Positions 35,290 through 39,387 of a DNA stretch of 39,387 nt are shown here, one piece after another. The notes below the pieces were generated by a model. The model saw only the letters and a program-made list of their open reading frames with translations. It did no database searches and was not told the DNA's origin. The translations under genes were made by a program, and so were the position numbers. Each line of letters opens with the position of its first letter. Within the stretch, counting starts at the first letter, position 1. Origin of the DNA: Chromera velia (Eukaryota; Sar; Chromeraceae); NCBI GenBank assembly GCA_018398765.1, contig JAHBMJ010005785.1, positions 6,827-46,213 of the forward strand, in the 5' to 3' direction.

Positions 35290-35920
35290 GTCACAGATGG
35301 GGTCCGGGTTTGAGAGTCTGACAAGGTCCGAGTTCCCTGATTTGCCACCGAGCGCCAGAGCGAAAGAGGCCTGCACGCGTCCGCTTGTTCGCCAGAGAGG
35401 TGTCTGAGGACTTCAGTCGCGATCTGTAGAATTCAGAGTGAATATCTGAATCACAATCGGACAGCGAAACTGCATGCTAGAGGGGTCGAGGTGCTCCTTT
35501 TGCATGCATGTGTTGAAATTGCCGCGAATTAACTTATATATATATGCATGCATGCATGCAGGCGTCCGCAACCGCGCGGTTCCGCAAAAAAATTATGCAT
35601 GCATGCGAAATCTTTTGATTGCGATCATCCGACTCAACATATATGCAAAACAGATTGATCGAGAGATGATTGCATGAGAGACTCGGCAAGATTGCAAGAG
35701 AATCTGCCTGCGTCATTACAAAACTTCGTACTGTTTGAAAGGCAACGAAGGCGCAGCACTTCTTGCGTGAAGCCGCTAGGGTACTCTGCTAAAGCACCCT
35801 TACCCTCAGGCGAGTACTTTTGACACACGTGGTACAATCAAAAACGTCTCCATTTGTACCCGCTTCCACCTCAGGTTGCTTCCCTGCAAGTGGACGAGAG
35901 GCCCTAGAGCGAGTTCAAGA
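35290..35920. promoter_or_regulatory. Divergent intergenic region between scramblase and the signal-peptide gene
   Basis: About 630 bp. It contains several TGCATGCA motifs (about 35545-35560, 35595-35605, plus one near 35503) and a TATATATATATGC run (35535-35547). The frame upstream of the scramblase ATG stays open to about 35376, so part may be scramblase coding or 5' untranslated sequence. Confidence 0.45.
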
Positions 35921-38900
35921 ATGACTCGTCCTCTCCCCCGGAGCAGCCTCTGTGGGTGGAGGATTGGGGTCACTTTTTCTGTCTGGCTGCTCTTCTGTGT
36001 CAGTCTCTCCGATGCTAAAGGAAACACACGGGCACGAGAGCGGCTCTTTGCTTCTTACAGCGACCCGGGTCTTACTCATAAATCTCTTGCAGAGGAACTG
36101 GGAATAGGTGAGTCGTCTCTGTCTGCATGAGTGTCGTGGTTCATGTGTGAAGACGTATATGCACGTGCATGCGGTTGTATATTGATCCTTGCTTCCGGCA
36201 GACATGCATGCGTCCTCATGTATACATCTATGTCTCTCTTTGTAATTTTCAGTCACCGCGTGCCTTTTTTCTGAGACTCTGTCTGTTTGAATAGTATAAA
36301 AACAGTCCTTCTCTATCTGAATGGATACAAGGCTGAATGCACATGCGTCCCGGGAATGTGTGTACAAACACAGAGACAAGAAGGATATCTAGACGCCCAT
36401 GTCTGCTTGCTGATCCTTAAGTCGGTCCATGAAATATTTTGCTGTTTGTCTCTGTACATGACTGAGCGGTTGCAGAGACGGGAAGCATCCGTCTGTTGAA
36501 GCACAACAGAGGGAGTGTGATGGACTTGGCAGGTGCCGTTGAGGAGGCAGAGGCGTGCGTGCTGAAGGGAACGGGAAGGAAAATCATCCCCGAGTTCTCG
36601 GATGCTCAGATGGCAGATCTGAAAAGCGAGCAGGCTCTCGATGCTGCAGAAGAACATGAAGGTGTCAGAGAAGCCAAGAAAAACGACAAAGCATTGAAGG
36701 GAAACAAGAAACAAAAGGGAAGAGTGGCAAAAACTTTGAAAAGATGGAGAGCATGGGTGAAGGGCCGATGGAAGAAAGTGAAGTCGTTCAGGTTCTCGAA
36801 GGTGCGCGCGAGCCTGTCCAAAAAGTACAAATTGTGGGAGGTCGCACGATCAAGAGCCAAACTCGCGGGGGTGCTAAAGAAATACGAACTAATCGACCCT
36901 ACTGCAAAGTGCTTCCGCACACTTCGCCGCCTCCCTCAGGTCGGACAACCCTCCCCTCCTGCACAAGGTGCGAATGAATGTTGTGCCTTCATGGGCAACT
37001 AACAAGCACTCATACATACTTGGATGAGATGTCCGTCCCCACTTCACATCGTCCCTCCGCGTGCCTCCCCAGAGGATAAAGCGATGTGTTCTTTCTTCTT
37101 TTTTGTTCTCTCTCACTCCGACTTTCCTCTCAGCTCTTTGCTGTCTCCCTCTTCTTTTCTCTGATACATCACATCCATCTCCTGTTCACTCCTGTATCAG
37201 CACACAATGCTCGTTTTCAATTTTGACTCCCGTCAATCTTCCTTCCTCTCTCATCATCTCAGAGCCATGTAGACCAAAAGGGCACACACAATTCGACCTT
37301 CTCAGGTCTCTTTACATATTCTTGTCTGCAGGTGAAGAGGACAGACTTTGACCTTCTCACCTTCTGCAAGCTGACCACTGACCAGGTCTGTGGCGAGGCC
37401 TATGTTCACATGGACGGCGCAACTTTAGAGAACACCTACAAGACCCGTCCCCAGAAACTGCAAGGCAACACCATCACAGAGCAAATTTCGGATAGAAACC
37501 TTGCCAAACACAGCAACGCTACGAGCAAAGACTTTGAGAGAGAATATTTGAAGCAGCACGAGGACCCGAGTGCCACGAGTGCCCCAGTACGGGACCAGTA
37601 CGACGCCTTCCACATGGATGACCCGAATTTATCGGAATTCGAAAACAGATTTTGGACACAAAAGGAAAGTTTCAGGTGAGTGGGACCTGCGATTCGCCCT
37701 GTTTACAAACGAAAAGAAGAGTAGAGGACATGATATGATGCTTTTCTTCTTCGTTTCTGAGCATTGAGAGGAGAAGGCATCGGAGAGAATGAGTACATAG
37801 ACTAAACGAAGGAATGAACTCATGAATGAATGGACGTCTGGAGAAATATCGCCGAAAGAAAAGAACGACTAAATGGACAGATGAATCCAATGCCAAGTGC
37901 ACGTAGGTACGCCCAAATCCGAGCATGCCATCACATGTTGATCCACAAGACTTACGTCCCGATGGAGAAGATGATCAAAGACCTTATCTGGCAGAAGAGA
38001 AAGAACCTCATCGGCATCACACTCAAGTTCTTCATCATCGCGGGGGCAGTCACCGCAGCGGTCCTCGTGCCTCCCGTCAGTCCAGTCTCTCTTCTTCTCT
38101 GTGTTGTTTGATATGCCTCCCGTCAGTCCAGTCTCTCTTCTTCTCTGTGTTGTTTGATGTGTTTTTTGATGTCTCCCGTCAGTCCAGTCTCTCTTCTTCT
38201 CTGTGTTGTTTGATGTGTTGTTTGATGTGCCTCCCGTCAGTCCAGTCTCTCTTCTTCTCTGTGTTGTTTGATGTGTTGTTTGATGTGCCTCCCGTCAGTC
38301 CAGTCTCTCTTCTTCTCTGTGTTGTTTGATGCCTCCCGTCAGTCCAGTCTCTCTTCTTCTCTGTGTTGTTTGATGTGTTGTTTGATGTGCCTCCCGTCAG
38401 TCCAGTCTCTCTTTTTCTCATCTCAGCTCGCTTACTCGCTTAGTGCTTCGCTTCGCTTTGCCTCCCTCCCCCCCCTCTTGCCTCTTCTCTTGTGTCATCT
38501 CATCTGTCGTGCCTTCCTTCTTTTACACGGACTCATGCAGCCCTTGCTTGGGTCTCAGCAGCCTCCCTCCCTATTGCAGCCAAGAATATTGAGAGTCAGA
38601 ATGGCATCTCGGAATCTTCTTCCCTGCATGCGTGTGATACCTATTGCAGACCCTGGGCCTCAGCATTTTCTTTTTTTTTCTTTTCTGTATGAAAATAAAT
38701 AAATGAATTCTGCTTGAAAATAAATGCAGACCCTGGGTCTGAGCATTTTCGCGACAGCGGGTCTGGGAACAGCGATCGCCGTCGGGTCATTTGCTGGTCG
38801 GAACGCGGTGGATTACGTGACGGGGCAGGAGGACGCATTCTCGTTCGCGAAGATCAAAAAGTTCGGAATGCAGGAGACGGCTGTGTACGCTCTGTCTATA

Positions 38901-39104
38901 GGAGCACAGATGGTCGGCATCCCTGCCGTCCCTATTCTGAGAGGCATAACTGGAGTAATCAAGTCAGTCGCACAGGGGGCACGAAGAGGAAAGGAGGTGA
39001 AGGATCGGTCCAAGGGAGACAAAAGTGCCGATTCTTTTCTGTATCACAAAAGTCCTGAAGTGAGTCGCATACAGCTCTATTCCGTTCAATTCAGACGTAG
39101 GTGA
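35921..39104 (+). CDS. Unrecognised protein with signal peptide and central hydrophobic segments (may continue past window)
   Basis: Exons 35921-36107, 36476-36939, 37332-37675, 37907-38075, 38730-39059 (or to a stop at 39104); phase closes. The ATG at 35921 opens a likely signal peptide (WRIGVTFSVWLLFCVSLSDA, residues 13-32). Exon 2 is very basic (KKNDKALKGNKKQKGRVAK). Exon 3 is polar. Exons 4 and 5 together give two adjoining hydrophobic segments (GITLKFFIIAGAVTAAVLVP and TLGLSIFATAGLGTAIAVG), a possible helical hairpin or pore-like pair. After GDKSADSFLYHKSPE the sequence shows GTGAGT, a donor, so more exons may follow; otherwise a stop comes 15 codons on, giving 512 aa. I do not recognise the family. 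Its fourth intron carries duplicated splice sites at both ends. Confidence 0.65.
38069..38413. repeat. Minisatellite of the exon 4 donor, seven copies
   Basis: Seven copies of CTCCCGTCAGTCCAGTCTCT start at 38071, 38117, 38173, 38231, 38289, 38333 and 38391, spaced 44-58 bp. Each repeats the last exon 4 codons (CCT CCC) with the donor GTCAGT and about 35 nt of intron. Only the first copy is in frame with the gene. Confidence 0.92.
38645..38750. mobile_element. TIR-element remnant with 26-bp direct repeats duplicating the exon 5 acceptor
   Basis: The insert (38671-38724) ends GAATTCTGCTTGAAAATAAA, close to the family's right end; its left end is a T-run. The flanks 38645-38670 and 38725-38750 match at 24 of 26 positions. 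Each starts TGCAG|ACCCTGGG, a 3' splice site plus 21 nt of exon. Using the upstream acceptor leads into a stop, so the downstream copy is functional. Confidence 0.78.
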
Positions 39105-39332
39105 TACTGATAGACAGACGAGACAGTAAGACAGAGGGGTATCGCAAGAGTCAGCAAGTCACTGGCAGGCAGCCGCGTACGGACCGATCATCTCCAGATA
39201 AACTTGACAAAGCTGCAAAGAAGACGAAAGACAGACAGACAGACAGACAGACACACACACACACACACATACACACACACACACACGTACACATACACAT
39301 ACACACCCACACACACATGCATACACACACGC

Positions 39333-39386
<54 letters not shown>

Positions 39387-39387
39387 A
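39105..39387. repeat. (GACA)n/(CA)n microsatellite at window end
   Basis: After a short unique stretch, GACA units (39231-39252) pass into a long imperfect CA repeat that runs off the window. No gene seen. Confidence 0.85.

Noticed and set aside
1-39387. tRNA, rRNA or snRNA genes
   Set aside because: I looked for cloverleaf-like and conserved rRNA segments and saw none; a covariance-model scan would be needed to be certain.

Overview
This is nuclear DNA from a eukaryote with intron-rich protein genes. The best fit is an alveolate, most likely a chromerid alga such as Chromera velia. That placement is inference. It rests on a kinesin, a NEK-type kinase and a phospholipid scramblase split into many short exons, abundant (TG)n, (TC)n and (GTCA)n microsatellites, and TGCATGCA motifs in promoters. 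No bacterial, viral, rRNA, tRNA or CRISPR features were recognised.

Layout: a membrane-anchored NEK-like kinase (- strand, cut by the left edge, 110-3326) is divergent from a 27-exon divergent kinesin (+, 4107-15530). Next comes a four-exon multi-pass membrane protein with a zinc ribbon (+, 16599-20210), convergent with an intronless Arg/Ser/Glu-rich splicing-factor-like protein (-, 22409-23818). An intronless ankyrin-repeat protein (-, 25498-26877) is divergent from a four-TM protein (+, 27636-29300), which is convergent with a ten-exon phospholipid scramblase (-, 30979-35289). The scramblase is divergent from an unrecognised gene with a signal peptide (+, 35921 to at least 39059). I rebuilt exon chains by hand. 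Codon phase closes through every junction, including all 26 kinesin introns and all nine scramblase introns. The genes look like independent housekeeping and cytoskeletal genes; no shared pathway is evident.

Three genome-level patterns stand out. (1) A family of very short elements with terminal inverted repeats (TGCATTYATTTTCATACAG) is flanked by unusually long direct repeats (16-53 bp). In six of eight loci the repeated segment spans an exon/intron junction, so the splice site is duplicated. The exon-proximal copy is always the usable one. Related tandem arrays occur at 31499-31932 and 38069-38413. (2) 37 of the 51 reconstructed 5' splice sites read GTC (mostly GTCAGT or GTCGGT), with C at +3, unlike the usual eukaryotic GTR; many continue as GTCAGTCAG runs. 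This predicts a changed U1 snRNA 5' end. (3) Four strongly AT-rich islands lie at or downstream of internal gene 3' ends, and none lies in the three divergent promoters.
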